From: Pedobacter jeongneungensis
GTDB taxonomy: Bacteria; Bacteroidota; Bacteroidia; Sphingobacteriales; Sphingobacteriaceae
DNA length: 64,000 nt
Reading direction: 5' to 3'
NCBI RefSeq assembly: GCF_000633455.1
Contig: NZ_AYMG01000004.1
Location: forward strand, 1 to 64,000
The notes under the pieces were generated by a model that was not told the DNA's origin, did not search any database, and saw only the letters and a list, made by a program, of their open reading frames with translations. Numbering within the stretch: the first letter of the stretch is position 1; the number at the start of each line of letters is the position of its first letter. Positions 8,708 through 18,386 of the stretch are shown here, piece by piece. The position numbers were made by a program, and so were the translations under genes.

Positions 8708-9280
8708 TTAAGGATTGACAATTGTTTCATAAGGAAGGTTGAACGACCCCTCGCTCACTGTTACCGGCTCTCCCGCCATATTTCTTAAGGTTCCTGCAAA
8801 AGTACCTTTCATTCCCGTTTTACTGATTGATTCTATTTTCAGCGTAAAGAGATCGTTAGCAAAGGAAGTATTGTAGAGCAGCGTTCCATCAGATTTTTGC
8901 ACAGCATACCGCGCAATCATTTTTGGTTCGGCAGGGGTAGCGTAGCTGCCTGTTGTAATATTGCCGCCAAGCCTCCAGATTTCAAAGTCCAGCGACGGTG
9001 GTACCGGTCCACCGGAGGTTGGAAAAGATGTTTCATAACCGCCGACAACGATATGTTCGAAGCGTCCGTCGGCACCGCTGCCTTGAAAATTCACTGTGTG
9101 GAAAACGACTTTGCGTCCATCGAGTTTGGCACTGAAATAATAATCTCCACCAGCCTGGCTACCATTTTTATCCTTTTTGCAGGCAGATAAGCTTAGGGTG
9201 ATCATAAATAGACAAAGTAACTTGCTGAAAAGGGACGGCCGGTCCCGGGGAAAAGCATCTTTAAAACTTGTTTTTCTCAT
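8708..9280 (-). CDS. Lipoprotein of unknown function
   Basis: About 190 residues from MRKTSFKDAF. The first 30 residues form a lipoprotein signal ending LSLSAC, followed by KKDKNGS. The rest looks like one secreted beta-sandwich: YYFSAKLDGRKVVFH, then a Gly- and Pro-rich loop, then FTLKIESISKTGMKGTFAG. This layout (lipobox, short linker, a domain ending in a GTF.G motif) is seen in many Bacteroidota surface lipoproteins of unknown role. It ends ten bases before the likely start of the neighbouring secreted protein gene, so the two probably form an operon. Confidence 0.65.
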   Translation of the reverse strand: MRKTSFKDAFPRDRPSLFSKLLCLFMITLSLSACKKDKNGSQAGGDYYFSAKLDGRKVVFHTVNFQGSGADGRFEHIVVGGYETSFPTSGGPVPPSLDFEIWRLGGNITTGSYATPAEPKMIARYAVQKSDGTLLYNTSFANDLFTLKIESISKTGMKGTFAGTLRNMAGEPVTVSEGSFNLPYETIVNP

Positions 9281-9490
9281 CGCGTATGTTGTTTTAAGGT
9301 ATGGAGGCAAAAATATTGCAAGTGCCAGCCAAAAGAAATACCACTTTTTGCCGTTTTTTTTCTACTGGTTTTTAGGTATTTTCTGCTATCGGAAGAAAAA
9401 CGCCTGAGGGTTGCAGATTATATTTTGATATTTACAGAGAAATCCTGGGAGATACCGTTTTACGGCCCCCGAGGTGATAGCTGATCAGGC

Positions 9491-11497
9491 ATGAAAAAAA
9501 AAATTCTTTTACTATTGATATTCCAGCTTTTCTGGTACGGCGTATTCAGCCAGCAACAGGTTCCACTTGATGAAAAGCATCACTTAGACAGCCTCCAACA
9601 GGTGTTAATACAAAAAAGCCCAGACAGTGCAAAGGCCAGCGCCAATTTCGAACTGGTGGAGTATTGGAAATTTAAGGATACCGTCAAAAGCGAGTCTTAC
9701 TTGCACGCGGCCAGGAAGCTGGCAGGCAAAGACCCTTACCTCAACGCGCTTTCAGATTTCTACCTGGGACAGTATTATTTTGCATGGAACAAGAAAAAAG
9801 CGTCGGCGGCCTTCAAACAGGCAACCCAGACACTTTCGGCCTTTCATACGTCAAAGGCATACGCCAAGCTGGCCGCAGCCTGGTATAACTATGGCCTGAT
9901 GAACGTAGATCAGATGGGCTATGGTTTTTTAACAGGCATTACTCTGGAAAAAGCCATACCTATCGCCAAGAAAGCCGGAAAACCCGCGCTTGTGGCCTAT
10001 TTTTATAACCAGTTATCCACCATTCTGATGAACAACTATCAGTTCGCCAAAGCCGCTGCCTACAATCAACAGGCAATCGGGATACTTGAAAGCAGTCCGC
10101 AGCACCCGACCGATCTGCTCTTCGCGTATCTTTCCGGGGTAAGCATTTATTGTTACGACAAACAGCCGCCAAAAGCATGGAAACTGCTCCAGCAGGCCCA
10201 AAAACTGCTTGAACCGCACCCCGAATCACTAAACTACACCCTTTATTATTACAATGAAGCACTTTACTACACGACTATTGAAAACTATGATCAAGCATTG
10301 ATCAGTGTAGATAAAGGAATACGTTCAGCCAAAAAATTTAACCAGGGGCAGCTTTACAGCCAGTTCTTCTTCCGCAGATATGATATCTACAGCCAGCAAA
10401 AAAAATACAGCAGGGCGAGGCAGGTTCTTTTGGGTATCGTAAACGAAGGAACTTTAATGGCCAAAATCAACGACAGGGCAGAAATTTATTCAGAACTGGC
10501 AAAAGTAAGCGAGAAGCTGGGGGATTACAAAGGAGCACTGCAGTGGTTGAGCAAGGCCAGGGATGCCAGCGACAGCATCAATGCCAATCAGACCAAAGTT
10601 AAGATCAATGAGCTCGAAACCAGATACCGCAGCGCAGAGAACCGGCAGAAAATCACAGCCCTTCAGTCGCAGAATGAAGCGGCACTACTCGCCTCCCGCA
10701 ATGACAGGCTGTACAAACTATTGCTTGGAACGGGGTGCTTTTTTCTTTTGATGCTCCTGATTGGAGTTTTGTTTAGCTCCCGAACCAGGCGCAAGCTCGC
10801 CGCAGAGCGGGAGATTAATTATTGCCGTCAGATGAGCGAGCTGGAACAAAAGCAGCAGCTAAAGGTGACAAAAGCGATGCTGGATGGTGAAGAACTGGAG
10901 CGTGAGCGGGTTGCAAGAGACCTTCATGATGGCCTCGGTGGCATGCTGGCAGGGGTAAAAATAGGGCTATCCGGCTGGAGCGATACCAGGGTTGGGCTCT
11001 CAGAAGACCGCGACCTGAACCGGATTATCGGCCAGCTTGACAGTTCAGTGAGCGAACTGCGCCGCATTGCCCGCAATATGGTTCCTGATACGCTGCTCAA
11101 GTTCGGGCTGGAGGTGGCCATTAAGGATCTATGCGAATTTTACATGCGAGACGGCCTTAAGATCACCGCTGAAACCTTTGGCCTCGGCGGGGATATTGCA
11201 ATGAATATACAGCTGAATATCTATCGGATACTCCAGGAACTACTCTCAAATGCCCTTAAGCATTCAGGGGCAAGTAACATTCTTTTGCAGTGCAGTCAAA
11301 ATGAAGACACCGTTTTTATTACCTTTGAGGACAACGGAGTAGGTTTCGATACTGCATCTCTGAAGGGCAAAAAAGGGATGGGCCTTGAAAACCTGAAAAA
11401 CCGGGTAGCATTTCTGAAGGGAAAATTTGAACTGCACTCCGCTTTAGGCGAAGGAACAGAAATTGATATAGAACTAAAAACCAGAGCCGATGGATAG
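9491..11497 (+). CDS. TPR-containing NarL-type sensor histidine kinase
   Basis: A 668-residue kinase. It has a signal peptide (to about residue 21), tetratricopeptide-like helical repeats in the periplasm (about 60-380), one membrane helix (about 411-431), a coiled coil, then a HisKA_3 domain with VARDLHDGLGGMLAG, active His479. The HATPase domain has the N box LQELLSNALKHSGA and G boxes DNGVGFD and GMGLENL. This architecture is common in Bacteroidota, where the TPR part is thought to sense a protein or peptide. The gene overlaps the start of the response-regulator gene by eight bases, so the two are translationally coupled. Confidence 0.92.
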   Translation: MKKKILLLLIFQLFWYGVFSQQQVPLDEKHHLDSLQQVLIQKSPDSAKASANFELVEYWKFKDTVKSESYLHAARKLAGKDPYLNALSDFYLGQYYFAWNKKKASAAFKQATQTLSAFHTSKAYAKLAAAWYNYGLMNVDQMGYGFLTGITLEKAIPIAKKAGKPALVAYFYNQLSTILMNNYQFAKAAAYNQQAIGILESSPQHPTDLLFAYLSGVSIYCYDKQPPKAWKLLQQAQKLLEPHPESLNYTLYYYNEALYYTTIENYDQALISVDKGIRSAKKFNQGQLYSQFFFRRYDIYSQQKKYSRARQVLLGIVNEGTLMAKINDRAEIYSELAKVSEKLGDYKGALQWLSKARDASDSINANQTKVKINELETRYRSAENRQKITALQSQNEAALLASRNDRLYKLLLGTGCFFLLMLLIGVLFSSRTRRKLAAEREINYCRQMSELEQKQQLKVTKAMLDGEELERERVARDLHDGLGGMLAGVKIGLSGWSDTRVGLSEDRDLNRIIGQLDSSVSELRRIARNMVPDTLLKFGLEVAIKDLCEFYMRDGLKITAETFGLGGDIAMNIQLNIYRILQELLSNALKHSGASNILLQCSQNEDTVFITFEDNGVGFDTASLKGKKGMGLENLKNRVAFLKGKFELHSALGEGTEIDIELKTRADG

Positions 11498-12119
11498 ACT
11501 GCTTACTTTAATAGTAGATGATCACCCGATCGTTGTTGAAGGGCTCAAAACGCTGCTGAAAAACGAGCAAAACCTAAAAATCGTGGCCAGCTTCCATAAC
11601 GGGACGGATCTGCTCGCGTATATTGAGACCAACCGGGTCGACCTGGTGCTACTGGATGTAACCCTGCCTGATATCAACGGTATGGATCTCTGCCAGATAA
11701 TCAAGAAAACATCGCTGAGTACCATCATTCTCATCCTCAGCAACCACACAGAAAGGAGCATCATTATGCAGACCATCCAGAACGGAGCAAGCGGATACCT
11801 GTTAAAAAACAGCTCACTGGATGAGCTCCGGAAATGTATTTCCGAATCGGTACAGGGAAATATCTGCTACAGCCGTGAAGTGATGGAGATCATCAGCCGT
11901 CCAGGCCGAAACGAACTTCGGAGTACACCACAGCTCACCCGGAGGGAAAAGCAAATCCTGAGCCTCCTCGCACAGGGTAAAACAAGCCAGGTGATCGCAG
12001 ATGAACTCTTCCTCAGCCCGTTGACCGTTGATACCCACCGCCGGAACCTGCTACAAAAGTTCGAAGTTAAAAATGTTGCTGAACTCATTACCACCGCCCA
12101 TCAGCAGAAAATTCTATAA
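11490..12119 (+). CDS. NarL/LuxR-family response regulator
   Basis: A 209-residue regulator with a receiver domain (acidic pair D10-D11, phosphoacceptor D56 in LVLLDVTLPD, lysine in GYLLKN) and a C-terminal LuxR-type helix-turn-helix (about 145-205) containing LTRREKQILSLLAQG and SPLTVDTHRRNLLQKF. It is the cognate partner of the TPR kinase and its start codon lies inside the kinase stop region. Targets are not evident from the sequence; the neighbouring downstream genes are broken. Confidence 0.92.
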   Translation: MDRLLTLIVDDHPIVVEGLKTLLKNEQNLKIVASFHNGTDLLAYIETNRVDLVLLDVTLPDINGMDLCQIIKKTSLSTIILILSNHTERSIIMQTIQNGASGYLLKNSSLDELRKCISESVQGNICYSREVMEIISRPGRNELRSTPQLTRREKQILSLLAQGKTSQVIADELFLSPLTVDTHRRNLLQKFEVKNVAELITTAHQQKIL

Positions 12120-12223
12120 GCTCACTCTTCACATCCTTATTAGAGCCATAATGCGATTATACATCCGGGTAGTTTTTTAGAGGCTACAATCAAAAAAGTT
12201 GGCAAAGTTGCCAATAGGTAGGT

Positions 12224-12586
12224 ATGAATGCAGCGCAGGGATTGTTCTTAGTTATACAATATGCTGACTTGAGCATACAACTAAAATTCTTACCTATTAT
12301 ACAGGATGTTGAGAAAGATGGTGAGGTCTTATCCAGTAACCTTGCTATTTTGGAAGACCGAATTAATATGCGACAGGGGAAAATACAATTTTATGGTAGT
12401 CAGTTATTTATCAATAGACTATCTGGAAAGCCATATCCATACCCTATAGCTAACGTAGATAATCTAGATACACGCCGCAAATCTAAGGGGATGCCTCCAA
12501 TGCAAACTTATCTTAATAATTGGAATACGGAGAATTATGAAAAGGATCTCCCTATGATTGAACAATTAGTCACAGCGCAGGTATAG
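12224..12586 (+). pseudogene. Truncated DUF6624-family gene
   Basis: The 120 residues match the C-terminal half of the intact family member encoded at 6505-7164: GLFLVIQYADLSIQLKFLP aligns with its LFLVIDHADTAFMRKYLP, and LEDRINMRQGKIQFYGSQ with LQDRIQLRSGKKQLYGTQ. The region upstream still shows homologous codons (a Trp-Gln stretch) but contains an in-frame TAG, and the signal peptide is missing. The stop at 12584-12586 abuts the start of UmuC-like sequence, marking a recombination joint. Confidence 0.65.
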
Positions 12587-13167
12587 CTTTGGGGTGAAAG
12601 CTGCATCCCCTTAAAAACAATACTTGACCCCAAAAAAGGGATGTGTACCAGCAGGGCATTCGGCAAGCTTACAGGCGATTATCATGAACTAAAGGAAGCC
12701 ACATCCAATTATGCTGCAAGGCTCGCCGGCAAGCTTCGCAGGGAAAAATTATGCACCACCGTTTTATCGGTTAAACTGTTAACCAATAAGTTTATTGACC
12801 AGGAATTGCAGGCTTACCCTTCGATCACCATCCCCCTTGAACACCCGGTAAATAACACCCCCGACCTGATCAACACAGCACACTGGGGGCTGAATAAAAT
12901 TTACCTCATGGGTTACCAGTATCAAAAGGTCGAAGTAAACGCTACTGGGCTGATACCGGAATCAGAAGTCCAGCTCAACATCTTTAGTGAATTCAAGGGC
13001 AAAAAGTATGATCAGGTTTCCAGGGTGCTGGATCAACTCAACTCACATTACGGGGCAGGACACTGCGAATGGCCGGCGAGGGCAAAAACCAAAAATGGAC
13101 GATGAAGCGAGAGTTCCTGCGTCCGCACTACACCACAAACTGGAAAGACATCATTAAAGTAAAATGA
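12587..13167 (+). pseudogene. C-terminal fragment of UmuC-like Y-family DNA polymerase, frameshifted
   Basis: The frame begins directly at UmuC-like sequence (ESCIPLK, then CTSRAFGKLTGDYHELKEA) and carries the little-finger domain (NYAARLAGKLRREKLCTTV, LINTAHWGLNKIYLMGYQYQ) and the start of the DUF4113 tail. The palm and finger domains with the catalytic acidic residues are absent. Near 13058-13068 one base seems to be missing: the expected ending, KNQKWTMKREFLRPHYTT to NWKDIIKVK, is read in another frame to the TGA at 13165-13167. UmuC is the catalytic subunit of the SOS-induced polymerase V type; this copy cannot be active. Confidence 0.8.
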
Positions 13168-13265
13168 AAGAACTACTGGCACTTATTAAAAGATATTTAC
13201 TTAAGGAAGCTTCTGCTTTAAATCAAATTAACGATCAGCCAAAACCCAAGCGGAGGAAGAAGTAA
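13164..13265 (+). CDS. Short basic peptide following the UmuC remnant
   Basis: A 33-codon ORF starting MKELLALIKRYLLKEA and ending in a strongly basic tail (PKPKRRKK). Its ATG overlaps the original UmuC stop as ATGA, which is the arrangement of a translationally coupled gene. Such a small ORF between umuC and an SRAP gene may belong to the same SOS cassette. Function unknown; since both neighbours are damaged it may no longer be expressed. Confidence 0.4.
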   Translation: MKELLALIKRYLLKEASALNQINDQPKPKRRKK

Positions 13266-13311
13266 AACCAACTGGCATCCAGGCATGTTATAGCTTTTAA
13301 AAGCCCAATAT

Positions 13312-14016
13312 ACGTGCGCCAGATATACCTTAACTGCCGAAGAAAAAGAAATACTTAAAACCCATCCACACCAGATCCAGGGAGAGTGTGCGCCTAATTA
13401 TAACCTTGCCATCACACAAAAGGGATTAGTCATCACTGCAGATGAACCAGACATCATTCAGCAAATGTTGTTTGGGATCGTACCCTACTTTGCCGAAGGT
13501 TTAAAACTCACAGGTGATACCTGGAACATTAAAAGCGAAACGGCAATGGAAAGCAAATTGTGGCGTCCACTGCTTATCCATCATAAAACGTGTTTAGTGA
13601 TGGCCGACGGGTTTTATGAATGGAAAAAAGATTCCAAAAGCGAACAACAACCCTACCGCTTCACTGTTAAAGACAGGAAGCTGTTTTGCTTTGCAGGCTT
13701 ATGGTCCCAATGGGTTGATCCCGAACAAGAAGAAAAGTTCCGTACTTATGGCATATTGACAACCGAGGCAAATCCATTGGTGGCAGAAATACACGATAAA
13801 AAGCGTATGCCAGTGATCCTGACTAAAGCTGAAGAAGAGATCTGGTTGAGCAAAACGCTACCGCTTGACACCAAAATGACGGTGCTAAATACCTTTCTCC
13901 AGGAGCTGATGAACCGCGTTAAAGTGGGCAAACGTGTAAATACTGTTTCAACTCTGAAAAAAGCCGAACAACGATCAGATTTATTGCTTCCATTAAACAC
14001 TGATGACGATGTCTGA
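13312..14016 (+). pseudogene. SRAP (YedK/HMCES-like) gene with lost start codon
   Basis: The frame encodes a nearly full-length SOS-response-associated peptidase. These proteins use Cys2, exposed after removal of Met1, to crosslink to abasic sites in single-stranded DNA. Here the expected MCGRYT start reads TCARYT: ATG is ACG at 13312-13314 and Gly is Ala. No ATG, GTG or TTG lies in frame between the upstream TAG at 13291 and residue 51, so translation could only start near 13465 and would lack Cys2. The other active-site residues are kept (WNIKSETA, GFYEWKK, EIHDKKRMPVIL). With the broken umuC beside it, this is a decayed SOS cassette. Confidence 0.75.
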
Positions 14017-14582
14017 TCCTGTTTCATCACCCTATTAAATCATTAAGTATGCTTTTTAAAGGTGTCATAAGTATTAGTGATAATGGCATTAAACCTTCTT
14101 TTACTCATGCAATCGCCAATTGACATAAAGGAGCCTGGTCAGGTCCGCTCCTTCTAGGCAAACAAAACTCATCTCCCTTTTTAAACCCGTGAAACATTGT
14201 CTGACTGACTTGGAATGTCTGCCCAGTACTATCTGACTGTTTCGTTGACAGATAGTAAAAAGGCCTGGCCCGAACGATATGATACTGTATCAATTATTAA
14301 ATGATATGTTACGGCATCCGGAGCAAGCCAGATCTCAAGAAAAATGGATAAACCAGCCACCACCACTGGATATGAACTTTGAACTGTTAAGTATAAAAAC
14401 AACTAACATGCACAGCAAATAGCCATTAGCTCAAAATGACCGAACTGTAATAACGAATGCCATTCCACTATTAAATACTTCCGAATACGATAAGTGTATG
14501 CAGAATAAAACCTTTAGTGCTAAGAGTTGTTGTTAACAAGTCAATCATTTTCCCAAATCTATATATGCCTTACAAATTAATT
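14017..14582. other. Gap with a hairpin and one doubtful small ORF
   Basis: About 560 bases. TACTATCTG (14227-14235) and CAGATAGTA (14249-14257) form a perfect nine-base stem. A plus-strand ORF at 14279-14422 (47 residues, MILYQLLNDMLRHPEQARS) starts just after this hairpin; it has plausible composition but no recognised family, so I leave it uncalled. Confidence 0.4.
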
Positions 14583-15188
14583 TTATACCGAAAAATCGGC
14601 GCCTGGGTATTTCAGCACGAAACTGAACTGTGCTGGACGGTAATTGTGCTTGCATTGGTCGGAACTTACTTTGCCACAGATATTTTCGACCAGCTGTTTT
14701 TTATTTGAGGATACTCCCAAACCCCTAGCCTTATGCATTGATACTATTTCTGCGCAAAGATACAGTCCAATTCCAAAGCCTGATACCGTAGGATGATGTG
14801 CGGATCTATAGAATTTATCAAATACCCACTGAAGATCGCCTTCAGGTATGCCAGGCCCTTCGTCATAGACCTCCGTTATAATTTGGCCATCTTCCTTTCT
14901 GCATCCTATGGAAACCGTGGTATCAAAAGGTGAATATTTGCTGGCGTTATTGAGCAGGTTTGAAAACACACTGTATAGCTTCTCCCTGTCCGCATGGATC
15001 GTATTGGAGCCGTCGGTATTCCGCAAGAAGGCATCATTGGCAAATTGGATGGCATAGTCATGCCCGACATGAACAGCAATTGGAAGGCTACTGTTGTTAT
15101 AAGCTGCCATAAACTGTTTAACGCTAAAAAAATTATTGTTTTTTTCCATTCGCACTATGTATTGAGGAATTGGTAACTGTTTTATCAA
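14583..15188 (-). pseudogene. Chimeric remnant of a PAS sensor histidine kinase
   Basis: The frame begins with a PAS-domain-like start (LPIAVHVGHDYAIQFANDAFL), then jumps straight into the ATPase domain of a histidine kinase: N box LLNNASKYSP, G1 box DEGPGIPEGD, F box FDKFYRS and G2 box GFGIGLYLCAEIV. The rest of the PAS domain, the dimerisation helix and the phosphorylated His are missing. After GLGV the usual ending (SxxGxGSTF) is replaced by unrelated residues. It appears to be a kinase gene reduced by internal deletion and a joint near 14710. It could at most bind ATP. Confidence 0.65.
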
Positions 15189-15590
15189 GATAGGGGATAC
15201 TGCACCTTTTCAATGTAATATAAATTCCAGAATTTGAGAGTTGGGTGAATAAATTACTTCATCAGTCCGTGGAGAACCTGTTTTATCAAAACCAGCAGGT
15301 AAAAAACAAAAGCCGGTTAACCATCTATACACTAGCTATTTTCTTTAGGGCAGATTGAACAGGTGAATTTTCTTTCACTACTTCCACCTCAATGATCATT
15401 ACCGCGAAATAGTTTGAATGCCCCGCAACTTCAGTCTATATCATAAAACAGGGCACAGTCAGGCTAAGTTAGTTCATTATGAAATAGCGTAAACAATCCA
15501 AGCCAATAATTCCAGTTCATACGAGTCATTTCAGGATAATTTCTAATATTTCAGATATCCATAACTGCTGTTTCCTTATTTTTTGTTTGC
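15189..15590. other. Gap without a recognisable gene
   Basis: About 400 bases between a kinase remnant and the end of the pilus-like operon. A 24-codon minus-strand frame starting at 15399 (MIIEVEVVKENS) looks like coding debris. I see no clear terminator after the usher-like gene. Confidence 0.35.
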
Positions 15591-18377
15591 CTAACTTTTA
15601 AAGTGCTTGACCTCAATCTTTTTTTCCCTAACTTTTAAGGTTATGTTTGGTACCGTTGTGGCAGTTGCCGATTTTACGGTAATCTGCACCGGTTCACCAT
15701 CAAAGTAAATATGCTCTGGCAGACGCATTACGTCTGGGTAGGCCTGATAAGTGCCTTCTGGGAGATAGACAGAATAATCTCCATCCTCGCCAGTTTTAAC
15801 TGCTCTGATCATTCCATCTTTACCCTTTATTAAAAGGCTGATCCCTGCCAGCGAAGGGTTGAATTGCAGACTTTTGTTTTCGTTGAAATTGATAATGATT
15901 CGGCCTGTTACATTCCCGCTTTTCTGCATTGGAACGTTAATTTTCATGGTCTTCTGGTCGATAATGATATGCGTCGGCATGATCTGATACCCGTTTTGTA
16001 GGGGCATATTTAAACTATAATCACCATAAGGTACTTTATTGTATTGGATAGTTCCATTAGCTGGGACAATGAAAATAATTTTGTTGACCAATATGGTACC
16101 TGAGTTTGCAGGTTCGTCGCCTGCATCGAAAATACCGTTCAGGTTGTTGTCTTTGTAAATTAAGATGGCAATATTTCCTTTTTTTCCTGAAATGTGCTGC
16201 CTGGGATCCGGTAATTTTTGAGTTATACCGGCCTGTACACTTCTGAATGACGAATTCGCAAAGCTAGTTCTATACTGATATACGTAAGAACTAATATAGA
16301 AAGTTGCTTTAGGGGTGATTTTATAATCTGCTTTAACGGTATAAGTAGTATTGTTGCCAAACAATGCTTCGCGATAAAAGATTAAACCTGCTTCTGTACG
16401 TATTTTTTTGTTCCAGAAATACTGATGAAAAGAAGGACTGATGCTAAATCGGTAGATTCTTTGCTTATTTAGCCCACTGTAATAAGATTCGGCAAGTAAA
16501 AAACTTCCTTTTTGCAAATAGGTATTAAGGTTCATCCAGCTGTTAGACCATGTGGCATTTAAGCGGAGCTGAAGTTCGGTTTTTCCATTCATATTCTGTC
16601 CAAAACCATTATCCATGGAGAAAAAAATATTCTGTTTAAAATCAGTGCTGTGCCAGTTGATGGATTCATTTAAGCGGTATGCTGTTAACCTTTCGCTTTC
16701 TGTCTGCAAAAAGTTGTATTCTGCTTTTTCCTGATCGCGTGAAGCGGTAAGCGTTAAATTTAAATTTATCTTAATTGGAATTGCCCAACCGGCCTCCGTA
16801 CGCTGTAACGAGTAGTTTCGTTGGAAAAAAAACACATTTTTTTGGTAAGCAGGATCAAAACTGTAGAGGCTCAAACCTAACCAAGTATTGTGTTTTCCAA
16901 AATAATGGCTAATCCGCTCATTTAGCTGGAGTACACCCCGGCGTATGCCTGGGTAATAAGCTGTAGAAAAGAAATTGCTGCTGCTAAAGTTTAACTTTTG
17001 CCAGTTGCCGCTAAAATTGGTGCCCAATGCCAAAGAGGGTTTGATGTTATCCGGATTCATAAGATCCTGAGAAAAGCCGCCGCCAATGTTAATGCTCATC
17101 AAGAGGCTGCGTTTATTGAGCAGGGAAACTGTATTGGCAGATAAAATGCTTCTGCTTTGTTCTAATGGGGCATAGTCAAAAATAAGCGAACTGTTGAGCT
17201 CGCGCCCAATGGTATCTTTTAGGTTTGTTTTTACATAAGCAGAATAACCGTAGCTTAAATTATCGCCCAATAGGTTATAAGACTTTTGTACAAAGGCTGC
17301 TTCCAGACCATGAAAGTCTTCATCAGCCCTAGTATAAATTTTTGCACCTCTTCCGTTAATAAAACTTTCCAGGTTTTCGGAAATATTGCCTATTTTGATC
17401 CCTTTTTTATCTCCTTCGTAATTAATCCAGGTATTGCTGATGAGCGGGCGGTTAGCAAGGCTGTTCCATTGATAGGCATCTACGCTAAAGCCGAGTATTC
17501 CGTGCCCCAATTGAGTGGCTCCGGTGCCGTTAAGCTGCCAAGATTGCGAATCGCTGAAGAGGTTTTGGCCACTGAGTGAAATCTGGTTGGTTAAGTTTCT
17601 TCTTAGTATATCCTGAGGTATTTCGGCATTTACAAATTGTCTGTTTGCTGACGCATTTTGTACATATGTGATACCATTACCAAAAAGGTCACCATTTTTG
17701 TAAATACCTGCAATGTTGATATAAAAATTATTAAGCTGATACAGTTCGCGGTTAATTATCTTTCTGAAACTTATTTGCTGCTCCGTTCCCGGAGACAACC
17801 TGATGTCTTTTTGTAACACATTTTTCCCCTGCCCGTTATCTGATGGGAAAGAGGCGATCAGTTTTAGTTCTTCAACCTGATTACCAGAGTTACGGATTAG
17901 CAGATTAACAGTTAGCGAATCGCCAATCTGTTTTAAAAGGATGCTGGGCGTAAGCACAGTAAGTTCTGTAGCGCGCAAAGGCAGCATAGAAATACTTGTT
18001 TTAAACTGTGTGCGTAAAGTATTGTTTAAATCGTGGAGCTGAAACACCATTAGGCTCGTTTCTGCATCCGCGTTATTGAGTACAATAAATTTAAATGGAT
18101 AAAAGATATGTGTTTTTTTTAAAACCTTTACTTTAATGGGCTGGTCTGCAACCAAGCCAAAGCCTTTAGGTAAAACCGGTGTAATATGGCCTTCAAAATC
18201 CTGGTCGCTGTTGTTATCGATCCTGATGCTTAGGGAAATTAATTTTTCACGGCCGATATTGATTAAGCTATCCGTGCTGATTTTACATTCAGTACTGTTT
18301 TGTGCAAATGAGGGCATGCTAGAGCATAACATTAAGATGCTTAACCATAAAAATATCCTTGGATCGAAAGAAGCCAT
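15591..18377 (-). CDS. Usher-like outer-membrane protein of a chaperone-usher-type pilus locus
   Basis: A 928-residue exported protein (signal peptide to about FAQ26). Residues about 30-245 form two Ig-like segments, about 250-720 are rich in alternating, aromatic-ended strands typical of an outer-membrane beta-barrel, and the C-terminus has two Ig-like domains. The first of these contains DNNLNGIFDAGDEP, a Ca-binding SdrD/CnaB-like motif also seen in some fimbrial ushers. The second has a carboxypeptidase-regulatory pattern (TGEDGDYSVYLPEG). It is last in an operon with pilin-, chaperone- and tip-like genes, nine bases after the tip gene. By position and architecture I infer it is the secretion and assembly platform. 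It is similar in size to ushers, but I see no definite usher signature. Confidence 0.65.
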   Translation of the reverse strand: MASFDPRIFLWLSILMLCSSMPSFAQNSTECKISTDSLINIGREKLISLSIRIDNNSDQDFEGHITPVLPKGFGLVADQPIKVKVLKKTHIFYPFKFIVLNNADAETSLMVFQLHDLNNTLRTQFKTSISMLPLRATELTVLTPSILLKQIGDSLTVNLLIRNSGNQVEELKLIASFPSDNGQGKNVLQKDIRLSPGTEQQISFRKIINRELYQLNNFYINIAGIYKNGDLFGNGITYVQNASANRQFVNAEIPQDILRRNLTNQISLSGQNLFSDSQSWQLNGTGATQLGHGILGFSVDAYQWNSLANRPLISNTWINYEGDKKGIKIGNISENLESFINGRGAKIYTRADEDFHGLEAAFVQKSYNLLGDNLSYGYSAYVKTNLKDTIGRELNSSLIFDYAPLEQSRSILSANTVSLLNKRSLLMSINIGGGFSQDLMNPDNIKPSLALGTNFSGNWQKLNFSSSNFFSTAYYPGIRRGVLQLNERISHYFGKHNTWLGLSLYSFDPAYQKNVFFFQRNYSLQRTEAGWAIPIKINLNLTLTASRDQEKAEYNFLQTESERLTAYRLNESINWHSTDFKQNIFFSMDNGFGQNMNGKTELQLRLNATWSNSWMNLNTYLQKGSFLLAESYYSGLNKQRIYRFSISPSFHQYFWNKKIRTEAGLIFYREALFGNNTTYTVKADYKITPKATFYISSYVYQYRTSFANSSFRSVQAGITQKLPDPRQHISGKKGNIAILIYKDNNLNGIFDAGDEPANSGTILVNKIIFIVPANGTIQYNKVPYGDYSLNMPLQNGYQIMPTHIIIDQKTMKINVPMQKSGNVTGRIIINFNENKSLQFNPSLAGISLLIKGKDGMIRAVKTGEDGDYSVYLPEGTYQAYPDVMRLPEHIYFDGEPVQITVKSATATTVPNITLKVREKKIEVKHFKS

Positions 18378-18386
18378 TTGACTATT

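Noticed and set aside
14517..14708. Plus-strand small ORF with one hydrophobic helix (MPYKLILYRKIGAWVF)
   Set aside because: It overlaps the 3' end of the kinase remnant and has no clear ribosome binding site; I could not decide between the two, but the kinase homology on the other strand is better supported.
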